Below, piece after piece: positions 15,930 to 23,894 of a DNA stretch of 25,713 nucleotides; the stretch's first letter is position 1, and every line of letters begins with the position of its first letter. A program made the translations under genes and the position numbers. This DNA comes from SXOA01 sp964444865. GTDB taxonomy: Bacteria; Planctomycetota; Planctomycetia; Pirellulales; Pirellulaceae. The notes beneath the pieces are model-generated. The model worked only from the letters and a program-made list of their open reading frames with translations, had not been told where the DNA came from and searched no databases. The stretch lies in the NCBI GenBank assembly GCA_964444865.1, contig CAYUJE010000044.1, positions 1-25,713 of the forward strand, given 5' to 3'.

Positions 15930-18031
15930 CTTGATTTGGTGGGAGCTTGAATCTCGATCGTTTTGACTTTCCCCAATGTGCCTGGATCTTGCTCTTCCTG
16001 GATTTTGGGGCCGTCGCCAAAGACCGGTCCTGATTGCCAGGGAGCCCCTTGCTTCGAATAGTCCGTGTGGGGGCGATCCCAGGGGGCCAGGGCGTGATTC
16101 AAGTATTGATGAATCGATTCTCCCTCGAAGCCCCCGGCTGCAACAATGTCGTTTCTGAGCTGAATCGCATCGCGATTCAGGGGATCAAAGTGAATCGACC
16201 AGTCGATCTGTTTGATGGCCGTGGCATAGTCCCCCGTGGTGTAGGAAGCCTGTGCCAGGCGTTGGTAACGCAACGCGTAGTTCCGCTTGGCGATGGGACT
16301 CATCTTGTCAAAGTAGACGGATTGGCGGTGCGTAAAGTCGTTGCCGAGCTTTTGCCCCTCGGCGCAATTGGTATCTTCATTGACGATCCGGGGAGTGATC
16401 AGAACGATGATTTCGTCGCGAATGTTCTTTTCGGACTTGGTGCGAAAGAGAGGTCCCACCCAGGGAAGGTTTCCCAGATAGGGAACCTGATTTCTGGTTG
16501 TCTCCAGATCCTCCCGCAGCAGTCCGCCGATGACAATCGTGCTGCCGTCATAGCAGCCGACATTGCCGGTCACTTGGGTAACGGATTTGTTGGGAATCGT
16601 CAGCCCGCCGTTCACCGTAACGCTGCCCGTGGAAAGTTCCGGGTGAACCTCCATCCGGATATACCCGTCATTGCCAATGTAGGGGCGAATCCGCAGCAGC
16701 GTTCCAACGTCGAGGAACTCGACGGACTGTGTTGAGAATGTCTGGGCAACGGTGGTGTTGACATAGCCCAACTGTTGACCAATCTGGATTTCCGCCCGCT
16801 GCTTATTCATGCAGAGCACACGCGGGGAAGCAATGACGTTGGTATCACCGACCGTTTCCAGCGCCAGCATGAAGGTGGAAAGGCTGCTGTCGAGAAACCC
16901 GAATTTGAGCCCCCCATTGCCGATGTCGAAAGTAGCCAGCGACGTGATGGGGTCGCTGCCCGAAACGATACGAGCGTTGGCATTGTTGCGAAGAGCCTGG
17001 AAGTTGACGCCAAATTGGTTGGAATCGTTGAGCTTGACGTTGATGATCATCGCTTCAATGGCAACCTGCGCTGGTTTGACATCGACTTCGGCAAAAAGCT
17101 CGTCGACCTGCCGCAGGACATTTTCATAATCCTTGACCAGCACGGCGTCGGTGCCTGCAAAGTCGTCACCTCCGGTCTTGACCTGATCGGAGGCGATGCC
17201 TACCTGCGCCGCCGATGAAACGGAAGCGACGCCAGTTTGCGGCGTAAGCAGAGGTGCGATCAGTATTTTAAGTTCAGCCGCTTTGACGTAATTAGGGCGA
17301 TAGACGCGCATCGACAGTCGGTCTTGTGACTGGTCCATCTCGGCGAAGTCCTGGGTGGTACCGACATAGATGATGCCTTTTTCGCGCCGTGAAACATAAC
17401 CGGAATTCTTAAGAATGGCGTTGAGCGCCGTTTCGGCATCCACCTTGGTAAACGAAGCCGTTACGTTTCCCGTGACGTTCTTGCTGGCCAGGATATTGAG
17501 GCCGTTCTCATTGAGCAGTTTCAGGACGGCGTGGATGTCGGTATTCGGACAATCAAACGTCAGTGTGCCGTCCCCTTCGTCTATGACCGGGTGCTCCGGC
17601 ACTGGAATTGCCTCAGGCTTCCCTTTACCAGGCGGGCCAGGTTTTAGTTCGGCGGCTTCGTCATCGCCAGCGACATCTCGAGGAGCCGGTGGTGGGGGAC
17701 CGAGCACCTTGTCCTGCACTTCGTTTAAAGCGGCATGAAAGTTCCGCATGCTCCGCTGGGTGCGGCTGCTGTCTTCTTGAATTTCATCGAGCTTTTGCTC
17801 GATTCGCTGCATTTCCTTGTTCGCAGCTGGCTTTGGCTCGGACAACGGCGGGGAAGCCGCCGCTGCGACGGGTGTTGCTGTCACAGATGACGCCGCATCA
17901 GCGCTCGGAAGCACAGATCCATTGGGTACGGCGGTGTGCTGGACTTTGGGCCGCCACGCCATGGCCAGCGCAATGGCAACCCCCATCGAGCCGCAGACGC
18001 AGAGCACCAGAATTCGCAGTCGCTTATTCAT
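15926..18031 (-). CDS. Secretin of type II secretion / type IV pilus family (GspD/PilQ-like)
   Basis: 701 residues. A membrane or signal segment (residues about 6-26) is followed by an Ala/Pro-rich linker, a probable coiled coil (NKEMQRIEQKLDEIQEDSS), and an N domain (residues about 157-222, with IHAVLKLLNENGLNILAS). A second N-type domain comes before the pore, which begins near VAIEAMIINVKLND and includes NVIASPRVLCMNKQRAEI and the signature VPYLGNLPWVGPLFR (about residues 516-530) with IIVLITPRIV. The multimer forms the outer-membrane gate. Beyond the pore a 150-residue extension contains a TPR-like unit (YQRLAQASYTTGDYATAIKQ). AGGAA lies a few bases before the ATG at 18031. Confidence 0.92.
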   Translation of the reverse strand: MNKRLRILVLCVCGSMGVAIALAMAWRPKVQHTAVPNGSVLPSADAASSVTATPVAAAASPPLSEPKPAANKEMQRIEQKLDEIQEDSSRTQRSMRNFHAALNEVQDKVLGPPPPAPRDVAGDDEAAELKPGPPGKGKPEAIPVPEHPVIDEGDGTLTFDCPNTDIHAVLKLLNENGLNILASKNVTGNVTASFTKVDAETALNAILKNSGYVSRREKGIIYVGTTQDFAEMDQSQDRLSMRVYRPNYVKAAELKILIAPLLTPQTGVASVSSAAQVGIASDQVKTGGDDFAGTDAVLVKDYENVLRQVDELFAEVDVKPAQVAIEAMIINVKLNDSNQFGVNFQALRNNANARIVSGSDPITSLATFDIGNGGLKFGFLDSSLSTFMLALETVGDTNVIASPRVLCMNKQRAEIQIGQQLGYVNTTVAQTFSTQSVEFLDVGTLLRIRPYIGNDGYIRMEVHPELSTGSVTVNGGLTIPNKSVTQVTGNVGCYDGSTIVIGGLLREDLETTRNQVPYLGNLPWVGPLFRTKSEKNIRDEIIVLITPRIVNEDTNCAEGQKLGNDFTHRQSVYFDKMSPIAKRNYALRYQRLAQASYTTGDYATAIKQIDWSIHFDPLNRDAIQLRNDIVAAGGFEGESIHQYLNHALAPWDRPHTDYSKQGAPWQSGPVFGDGPKIQEEQDPGTLGKVKTIEIQAPTKSR

Positions 18032-18095
18032 GGGCCTTCCTGACCTCGTAACCTTCCGTGATTCTCAACTACATCACTTTCACTAACCACACTGC

Positions 18096-18830
18096 CTAAT
18101 TTTCACCCGACAAGATCGTCGACTCGTCCCTCGGCTCGGAATTGAAAGGGGCTTCTGGGGCGGATCTCTCCAAATTCCTCTTAAGTGTTTCTGGCGTCGC
18201 CAGTTGCAACTGCCAGGTTTTGCCTGCTCGCTCTAACTCGACCATTCTGCGGAACACTCGCACCAAACGAAACTCAACTTCTTGCTGCGTGTTATCGCTG
18301 CCCGATTCGTCCGCGGGCAAATCAACAGGTATCGAATCCCTTTCGCAATAAACCGTGCCGTTGATGATTGCCTTTTTGGACCTGGATCCAATGAACACTC
18401 CCTGTAAGACCAACCCTAGATCCTTGGGATCGAGTTGCTCCTGATTACTAGGCTCCATTTCCTCTGGTAGCTGGGCAACCGAAGTCACCGCCGCCACTTG
18501 AAAAATCTGGTCCCACTGGGACTGATAATCCGCGGATCGCGTTAGTGAATCCGCTTCACGCTGTTTCTTGATTTCTTGCCACTCTAACGATGACTCTTGT
18601 AACTTAACCTCTTCGGTAACCGTCGGAACAGCCGCACTTTGCTCGCTTGCATGCTCCTGCGCTGGTGCGGCAGCCGCCGCAGCGGGAGTTCCCTTCTTGC
18701 CTACCCACTTCCAAATCAGCGGACCCCAAAAATACAGCCCGCCCAGGAGCAATACTCCCAGCACGCCCGCTTTCATGGGATTCGCCGCCAGGTCGCGGCG
18801 CAGTGTTTTGACGAGTTTATCCAGTTTCAC
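18096..18830 (-). CDS. Inner-membrane PilP/GspC-like alignment protein
   Basis: 244 residues from a GTG at 18830. One transmembrane helix (PMKAGVLGVLLLGGLYFWGP) follows a short basic cytoplasmic part, then an Ala-rich linker and a periplasmic domain. The latter contains LGLVLQGVFIGSRSKKAIIN, GTVYCERD and FRLVRVFRRMVELERAGKTW, the strand pattern of the PilP / GspC homology region that touches the secretin. Sequence similarity is weak, so the assignment leans on order: it lies between PilO and the secretin. A TTG at 18869 would add 13 residues; the GTG is preferred because the resulting N-terminus (KLDKLVKTLRRDL) looks typical. Confidence 0.65.
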   Translation of the reverse strand: MKLDKLVKTLRRDLAANPMKAGVLGVLLLGGLYFWGPLIWKWVGKKGTPAAAAAAPAQEHASEQSAAVPTVTEEVKLQESSLEWQEIKKQREADSLTRSADYQSQWDQIFQVAAVTSVAQLPEEMEPSNQEQLDPKDLGLVLQGVFIGSRSKKAIINGTVYCERDSIPVDLPADESGSDNTQQEVEFRLVRVFRRMVELERAGKTWQLQLATPETLKRNLERSAPEAPFNSEPRDESTILSGEN

Positions 18831-18907
18831 AATTCTCTCGCCCTCGTCAGCCGGTCTATAGCCGGACAACGAGCAGCGTCCTTATATATCGGATGCTTTT
18901 ACCCGAA

Positions 18908-19465
18908 CTAATCGGATTTCTCGGCAAGGTCGCCAAGAATCGTCAAAGTCAGTTCACAACGCAAAGTCCCCCCCAATTCGCTCGGCCTATGCAAATTCAC
19001 ATCCTGTAACCAAATCACCTGTGGCAACTGCTCAAGTCCCTTGAGGAAACTGAAAATGCCCTCAAAACTTCCCTCCACGCTGACCAGAATGGGATATTCA
19101 ACCACCAATCCATGAGATCGAGACGTCTGTGGCTCCAGTCGCAGGACACGCACCCCCGCCAGGCCGGCTTGTAAGGAAACTTGTGCGGGAAGTCGGTCGA
19201 CTTGCTGCTCATCGGGCGCATCTTGCCGCCACTTTTTGACGAAGCCCTCCGTCTCGGCAATCTGCGACCGAACGGTGCTGGCGTTAGTAAACAGCACGTC
19301 GGTTTCCGAGATGTATTTCTGCTTTTCCGCCAGTTGCCCGCGTGAGGCTTTCATGGATTTCTGGATCGGCAGGAAAACGAAAAACACGTAGACCAGGGCG
19401 ATGCCTGCCATGCCCCCCGTCACCAACCACCCAGGCGGACCCTGAGTACCAAACAAGTTTTTCAT
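18908..19465 (-). CDS. pilO: PilO/GspM-like pilus platform protein
   Basis: 185 residues. One N-terminal helix (GWLVTGGMAGIALVYVFFVF) is followed by a coiled-coil segment (KSMKASRGQLAEKQKYI) and a ferredoxin-like periplasmic domain (LPAQVSLQAGLAGVRVLRLE, ILVSVEGSFEGIFSFLKGLE). This is the plan of PilO, which pairs with PilN in the inner membrane. The ATG overlaps the pilN stop by 4 bases, and GGAGG lies six bases upstream inside pilN. The size fits PilO (about 200 residues). Confidence 0.82.
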   Translation of the reverse strand: MKNLFGTQGPPGWLVTGGMAGIALVYVFFVFLPIQKSMKASRGQLAEKQKYISETDVLFTNASTVRSQIAETEGFVKKWRQDAPDEQQVDRLPAQVSLQAGLAGVRVLRLEPQTSRSHGLVVEYPILVSVEGSFEGIFSFLKGLEQLPQVIWLQDVNLHRPSELGGTLRCELTLTILGDLAEKSD

Positions 19466-20238
19466 GGCAACCCTCCGGGATTGTTCGCCACACTTTTCCC
19501 TGCAGAGCTAGAAACGGCCACGTGCGTAGCATCTGCTTTCTTGGCGGGAGCGCCCGGTTGGCCATAGCCTGGAACAACCACTACCCGAATCTCAAATTTT
19601 GATACCTTCTTGGCGGAGGACTCGTTCACGAGCGTCAGTCCCTTCAGGCTTGCCGACGTAAACAGAGGCGACTTGGCCAAGGCGTCCACATACTCATGCA
19701 AATCCTTGGCACTTTCGGTCTCGCCGGACAATTCGAGAATTGTCCGCCGCGGGTCGTGTTCGCGTCGTAAAGCCGCCAATAGGGCCTGGGGAGTAATCTC
19801 CTTGGGTTTCTCCCCTTCGCCAGCAGTGTGGTTCGTATCTCCGTCGGCTTGGCGGACCGCTGAAGCAGTCTCGGATTGCTCGATCATGCGCAGGCTTACC
19901 AATTGGACGGTAGCCGGCAGCGGCTGGGCGATGGCTGCCAGTAATTGCGTTTTTGGCCAGGGGTATTCGAGATACGAATAGAGTGCCGCCCGCTCCTCGA
20001 TGACTTTTTCATCCTGCTTCAATTGCTGCATCTCGGCTTGGCGCTGGTGGGCGATGGCGTACTGCGGTTCGATTGACCTCACCTGTGACTCCAGCGTCCG
20101 GCGCAAGATCCACTGGCCCGAAGCCGTGGCGGAAATCAGCAGTCCAAACAAAATGCCCACACCCAGCCAGCAATGCCGCGCATGCCGCAGCGCTCGCTGG
20201 TGATTATAGGATTCTGGAAGGAAATCGATGTTCTTCAC
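19462..20238 (-). CDS. pilN: PilN-like pilus platform protein
   Basis: 258 residues from a GTG six bases after the pilM stop. The N-terminus KNIDFLPESY is the short cytoplasmic segment by which PilN binds PilM (family form is roughly INLLP). It is followed by a transmembrane helix (WLGVGILFGLLISATASG), a coiled coil (residues about 48-85) and a ferredoxin-like periplasmic domain (PATVQLVSLRMIE, RTILELSGETESAKDLHEYV, SASLKGLTLVNES). About 40 residues in the middle and 35 at the C-terminus are low-complexity and Ala/Lys-rich. It probably forms a heterodimer with PilO. Confidence 0.85.
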   Translation of the reverse strand: MKNIDFLPESYNHQRALRHARHCWLGVGILFGLLISATASGQWILRRTLESQVRSIEPQYAIAHQRQAEMQQLKQDEKVIEERAALYSYLEYPWPKTQLLAAIAQPLPATVQLVSLRMIEQSETASAVRQADGDTNHTAGEGEKPKEITPQALLAALRREHDPRRTILELSGETESAKDLHEYVDALAKSPLFTSASLKGLTLVNESSAKKVSKFEIRVVVVPGYGQPGAPAKKADATHVAVSSSAGKSVANNPGGLP

Positions 20239-20244
20239 GGGATG

Positions 20245-21294
20245 TTATTTGACCTCTCGAAGAGCCAGACCGGCGGAAACGTCCCACAGGCCCCGACGGC
20301 CAAGTTCGCGTTGGGCGGGCATCGCGCGGAAGGGGTCGCTGAGTTCGCATTTCATGTTCAGAACTTTGCCAATGGATTCGGCGAGTTGGGGCGTAGCTTC
20401 CCCACCTCCCAGCACCACGCGCGCCAAAGGCTGTCCGCGGAAGGTCACGCTGTGATAGCGAACGCACAAGGCAAGTTCCGCACCCAAACGATCAATCACG
20501 CCGCGGCTGGCTTCAAAGACGGTTCGCATCACTTCCGGATCTTGCAAATCGGCACGTCGATCGCCGCTGTGCCTTCGCAGCGCCGCCGCTTCCTTCACTT
20601 CCATGCGCAGATGACTGGCGACAGCAGAGTCCAAGTTGGAGCCGCCAATTTCGATGTACTTCACAAACAGCATCTCCTCCCCTTGGGCGATGACGACGGC
20701 TGTTCGCTGATGCCCCATGTGCAGGATCATGGATCGATCCTGAGTATCCTCTTGCCGCCGGAACTGCATGGCATAACAGCGGACCAAAGCGGCAGGTTCG
20801 ACATCCACGGCCCGGGGCTCAAGTTCGCATTGGGCAAACAGATCCAACGATCTTTGCAGGATGGGGCGGTGACAGGCAAAGACAATCACCTCGCGCATCA
20901 GCGCGTCCCCTTGCCGCACGTCGGCTGACTCCACAAAGCGAATCTCCGCCTCCTCCACGCCAAAGGGAATCCGGCCCGCGGCTTCCTTGGCGACGTTGCG
21001 ATCGAGTTCCTCCCCCTGCGACTTGGGAACTCGCAGGTTTTGCAGAACCAATTCTTTGTCCCCCAAGCAGAGCACGGCATCCCGACCGACGAATTTCCGC
21101 TCGGAAAGTCCACGCCGAATGACCGCCGCCGCCTGTTCGGCATGTTTTTCGGGAGAAGTTGCCGCGGGGATTTCCCAGCGGCCGGCGGCGATAAGCTCCT
21201 TGCGATCCGCGGAGAATTGCACCATTTTCACGGAACGCGAGCCCAGATCGACTCCGATGGGTCCGACTCGGCGCATCTTGAGAAAACGAAGCAT
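20245..21294 (-). CDS. pilM: PilM, actin-like type IV pilus assembly ATP-binding protein
   Basis: 349 residues, the usual PilM size. The phosphate-1 motif GPIGVDLGSRSVKMVQF lies at the N-terminus. Further actin-like features are LGDKELVLQNLRVPKSQGEE, EAAGRIPFGVEEAEIRFV, VDVEPAALVRCYAM, the phosphate-2-like SMILHMGHQRTAVVIA and IEIGGSNLDSAVA. PilM is cytoplasmic, binds the N-terminus of PilN and links the inner-membrane platform to the assembly ATPase; in type II secretion its equivalent is the cytoplasmic half of GspL. It starts 17 bases after the GspH-like gene; no clear Shine-Dalgarno is seen. Confidence 0.92.
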   Translation of the reverse strand: MLRFLKMRRVGPIGVDLGSRSVKMVQFSADRKELIAAGRWEIPAATSPEKHAEQAAAVIRRGLSERKFVGRDAVLCLGDKELVLQNLRVPKSQGEELDRNVAKEAAGRIPFGVEEAEIRFVESADVRQGDALMREVIVFACHRPILQRSLDLFAQCELEPRAVDVEPAALVRCYAMQFRRQEDTQDRSMILHMGHQRTAVVIAQGEEMLFVKYIEIGGSNLDSAVASHLRMEVKEAAALRRHSGDRRADLQDPEVMRTVFEASRGVIDRLGAELALCVRYHSVTFRGQPLARVVLGGGEATPQLAESIGKVLNMKCELSDPFRAMPAQRELGRRGLWDVSAGLALREVK

Positions 21295-21311
21295 GGTTTT
21301 CGAATCAATTG

Positions 21312-21953
21312 CTAGGGGGAGATGCCCAAGGGAAGCGATTCTTGCACTTCTCCCACATCGACTATGCCCGTGATGGGATTGACGGTGATGGGAATGAACA
21401 GGCGAGTCCCTGTTGCGGTGCTGGAAAGCCAGATCAAGGTAACTTCTGAGCGCGTGGTATTACCCAGTGGGCCGAATTCCAGATCCGTCACGCTGCTGGG
21501 AGCGGCTGGACTCTTTTGCACCGCGGCAATCACCACCGTGCAATACAACATGGGCACCTTGGTGAAGTCGGCCGTCTGTTGCGTTCGGGCGGCATTGAAC
21601 GTGTGAAAGGGCGAAGGCGGAAGCTTGTTGAGAGCTGGATTGGTGCCCGAGTGTTGCAAGACATAAGTAGAATTGCTGCTGGCCAGATTGAACGTCAAGC
21701 GATAGCTGGAATTGTTCGCCACTGCCAGACCGCGGGCATAGACCAGGTCATTCGCCAGGATGTCCGCGGCCATCTGCATTTGCTGCGGAACGTTGCTGGA
21801 AAAATAGGGAATCGCCGCGGCTGCCATGATGCCCAGAATGGCCACGGCAATCAGCACTTCGACCAATGAGAAAGCACGCCGGAAACATCCCGCCCGCCGT
21901 CGTGACGACGGGAGAGTAAGAGCAGTTTCACTTTTTGGTTTTGGCGCGTGCAT
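21312..21953 (-). CDS. GspH/FimT-like minor pseudopilin
   Basis: 213 residues. A basic leader of about 27 residues precedes the prepilin peptidase site RRA/FSLVEVLIAVAIL, with Glu at position +5 and a hydrophobic helix. The residue before the cut is Ala instead of the usual Gly, which prepilin peptidases can accept. The globular part begins with ADILANDLVYARGLAVANN, the conserved start of GspH/FimT domains. It would be a minor pseudopilin at or near the fibre tip. The start codon lies 26 bases inside the upstream 81-residue gene, suggesting coupled translation; no ribosome binding site is visible. Confidence 0.85.
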   Translation of the reverse strand: MHAPKPKSETALTLPSSRRRAGCFRRAFSLVEVLIAVAILGIMAAAAIPYFSSNVPQQMQMAADILANDLVYARGLAVANNSSYRLTFNLASSNSTYVLQHSGTNPALNKLPPSPFHTFNAARTQQTADFTKVPMLYCTVVIAAVQKSPAAPSSVTDLEFGPLGNTTRSEVTLIWLSSTATGTRLFIPITVNPITGIVDVGEVQESLPLGISP

Positions 21954-22173
21954 TGGGGGGGGCAGTCATTTCTTTCAGGAGCCCGTTGTGCTCCTGAATC
22001 AGCTCTCTTATGGCCCGTAGTTCCGCGAGCATCGCTTCCCGCTGCTGGCCGGCATCCTCAAACGGAGGACGACCGGGTGGCGCGGCGGAAAGGAGGCTGT
22101 AGAAACCTAGCATGCAAAGCAGCGCCCCGCCGGCAGCAACCGCCAGTTTGGAACGGATAGAAAGGGTATGCAT
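21928..22173 (-). CDS. Small single-pass membrane protein in the pseudopilin operon, 81 residues
   Basis: Family not recognised. Residues about 8-28 (SKLAVAAGGALLCMLGFYSL) form one hydrophobic helix or uncleaved signal, followed by a Pro-rich PPGRPPFED and an amphipathic helix (QQREAMLAELRAIRELIQEH) likely to be a coiled coil, then a basic tail. AGGAG lies nine bases before the ATG and the gene overlaps the GspH-like gene by 26 bases, both supporting that it is translated. I have an unverified memory of short proteins of similar layout beside planctomycete pseudopilin genes. A structural or assembly role in the machine is inferred from position only. Confidence 0.72.
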   Translation of the reverse strand: MHTLSIRSKLAVAAGGALLCMLGFYSLLSAAPPGRPPFEDAGQQREAMLAELRAIRELIQEHNGLLKEMTAPPNARAKTKK

Positions 22174-22255
22174 GACGGTAGGCTCCTAGGGGATGTAGGG
22201 GGGGCGGGATGATAGCAGGATGCGCGGTGCCGGACAAGGGAAATGAGGGAATGGA

Positions 22256-22335
22256 GAATTTCGAATGGCGAATGTCGAATTCCGAATGAAAAGTCACTCT
22301 CCGCATTCGTCATTCGTCATTCGAAATTCGTCATT
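22256..22335. repeat. Heptamer-hairpin element, copy 3 (best formed)
   Basis: Five direct heptamers in exact phase, GAATTTC, GAATGGC, GAATGTC, GAATTCC and GAATGAA (22256-22290), are followed by an 11-base spacer and then inverted heptamers CGCATTC, GTCATTC, GTCATTC, GAAATTC and GTCATT (22302-22335). The two halves can fold into a long imperfect hairpin. It lies just downstream of the PilX/GspK-like gene, in the 164-base gap before the 81-residue gene. The remainder of the gap is GC-rich and shows only the AGGAG ribosome binding site. Confidence 0.72.
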
Positions 22336-22337
22336 TC

Positions 22338-23879
22338 CTACGACCCGTCTTTCCAGGAAACGATATTCCAGCACAAGCCCACGTCCCCAGCCGCTTTGGT
22401 GTAGATGGGCTGAGTCCAATCCGGCCAGTGGTAATTGATGTTCGCAGGCGGTTGAAAAACAATTTTGGGCTGCATTTTTAGGTTGTACAACGATTGATCC
22501 ATCCAAGTTGGAAGGTACCTCACGAGCGTCGGATTCTGCGTATTGAACAGAGTATATTGCGTGCTCCATGCTCCGCCGCCAACCCCATTCCATTCATTCC
22601 GCTTGCCGAGACTGAATTCGTCCGCAAACAACCGACCTTGCACGTTGAAGATGGTATTCTGACTTCCATCTTTTAGCTCAAACTTATCCCAACAGATGAC
22701 CAGCCCATTGACGGTCGTGATGGAGCCGTCTTCGATAACGAGGTCGCTGCTTTCCATCAAGGTGGGCATCTGATAGGCCGACGAAGTTCCATCCAGCGCC
22801 AGGCTCACGCCGTTGAATTGCGTCCCGGTTCCTCGAAAGGTCACTTTCTTGGTGTTGTCCATAAACAGGATTCCCGTGAAGGAATTCCCGTTCCAAAAAT
22901 CGAGATCGTTCCCCGCGACAAAGACTCCCAGTGGATTCGATAGGACATTTGGACCAATGGTCTGGCCCGCCAGACTCGTTCCATAAGTATTGGCAACGTT
23001 GCCGACGGTATACACCGGTCCCCCCTCGTAGAGTCGATAGGTGGTGGGAGCATTGACGTAGGCCCAAGGGTCTCCGCCAACCGGAGTCGCCGTGGTCACG
23101 GTCAATCCGAGCCAATTGGTCAGCTCGGTCTCGGTCGAGCTATCTTGTCGTCCGGAACCGAGAACTACGTTTCCCGTGAAAGGGCGATAATCCACACTCG
23201 TTTCGTCCTTCATGAGTTTCAGGTCGGTCATGTAGCGCTGGCGAGTCGTTGAATTCCAGCCATACTTTTGGGCAAACTTAAGCTTTCCCTCCAGATAGGC
23301 ATTCCCTTGAATCTGAATAGGAAGGTCGAGATCGACATGCTTGGAACCACTTGCGGAATTCCATTGATAACAGGTGTAGCTGTTCAAATCGGCCCATCGG
23401 GCGGGAGTAGCGCTGGTATTGAACGCCCTGGGCACCAACTGCAAGACGGCAGACATGACGTAGGTCGCGGGTATCGTGCTATCCCCACTGTTTAAGGCGG
23501 TTCCCGTGGAAACGACGGTCACTCGGTAGGGATATTGCCCGTAATTGGGGTCCCCCGACGTGAGCGAGGCGTCACCAGCTGTGTAGGTAACCACATAGGA
23601 CGACTGGCTGTCGACGGTGCCGGCCATCGTGGTGCCGACTCCCCCCCATTCGCCGTCATAACTCATCTTCCGAATGGCCCGAATCAGCCCCGCCTCGGCA
23701 GCCTGGCGGGCCAGCATGGTGTTCTGCGAGTTGTTTTGCAGCAGGGTTGTTTGCACCTGGGCACGCATCATCGCATAGCTGACGGACAAGGTCATGGCGA
23801 TCATGCCGAGTACCAGAATCAGCGCAATGCCACGGCGACGCATGGAAATGGCTCGCTGTTTTCGCCGGCTGGATTTCAT
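22338..23879 (-). CDS. Large PilX/GspK-like minor pseudopilin
   Basis: 513 residues. A basic leader is followed by RRRG/IALILVLGMIAMTLSVSYA, a prepilin-like site and helix that lacks Glu at +5, as is usual for GspK. Then comes NTMLARQAAEAGLIRAIRKM, the conserved N-terminal helix of PilX/GspK proteins. The C-terminal 300 residues are rich in short strands (GVFVAGNDLDFWNGNSFTG, SSDLVIEDGSITTVNGLVIC, TIFNVQGRLFADEFSLG) and look like a beta-solenoid or stacked-sheet passenger. GspK caps the pseudopilus tip with GspI and GspJ, whose likely counterparts are immediately upstream. GGGAG lies about seven bases before the ATG. The length well exceeds GspK (about 330) and PilX (about 200). Confidence 0.78.
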   Translation of the reverse strand: MKSSRRKQRAISMRRRGIALILVLGMIAMTLSVSYAMMRAQVQTTLLQNNSQNTMLARQAAEAGLIRAIRKMSYDGEWGGVGTTMAGTVDSQSSYVVTYTAGDASLTSGDPNYGQYPYRVTVVSTGTALNSGDSTIPATYVMSAVLQLVPRAFNTSATPARWADLNSYTCYQWNSASGSKHVDLDLPIQIQGNAYLEGKLKFAQKYGWNSTTRQRYMTDLKLMKDETSVDYRPFTGNVVLGSGRQDSSTETELTNWLGLTVTTATPVGGDPWAYVNAPTTYRLYEGGPVYTVGNVANTYGTSLAGQTIGPNVLSNPLGVFVAGNDLDFWNGNSFTGILFMDNTKKVTFRGTGTQFNGVSLALDGTSSAYQMPTLMESSDLVIEDGSITTVNGLVICWDKFELKDGSQNTIFNVQGRLFADEFSLGKRNEWNGVGGGAWSTQYTLFNTQNPTLVRYLPTWMDQSLYNLKMQPKIVFQPPANINYHWPDWTQPIYTKAAGDVGLCWNIVSWKDGS

Positions 23880-23894
23880 TGCGATCTCCCTTTC

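Noticed and set aside
22256..22335. CRISPR array
   Set aside because: Units are 7 bases in contiguous phase without spacers and reverse orientation halfway; no cas genes.
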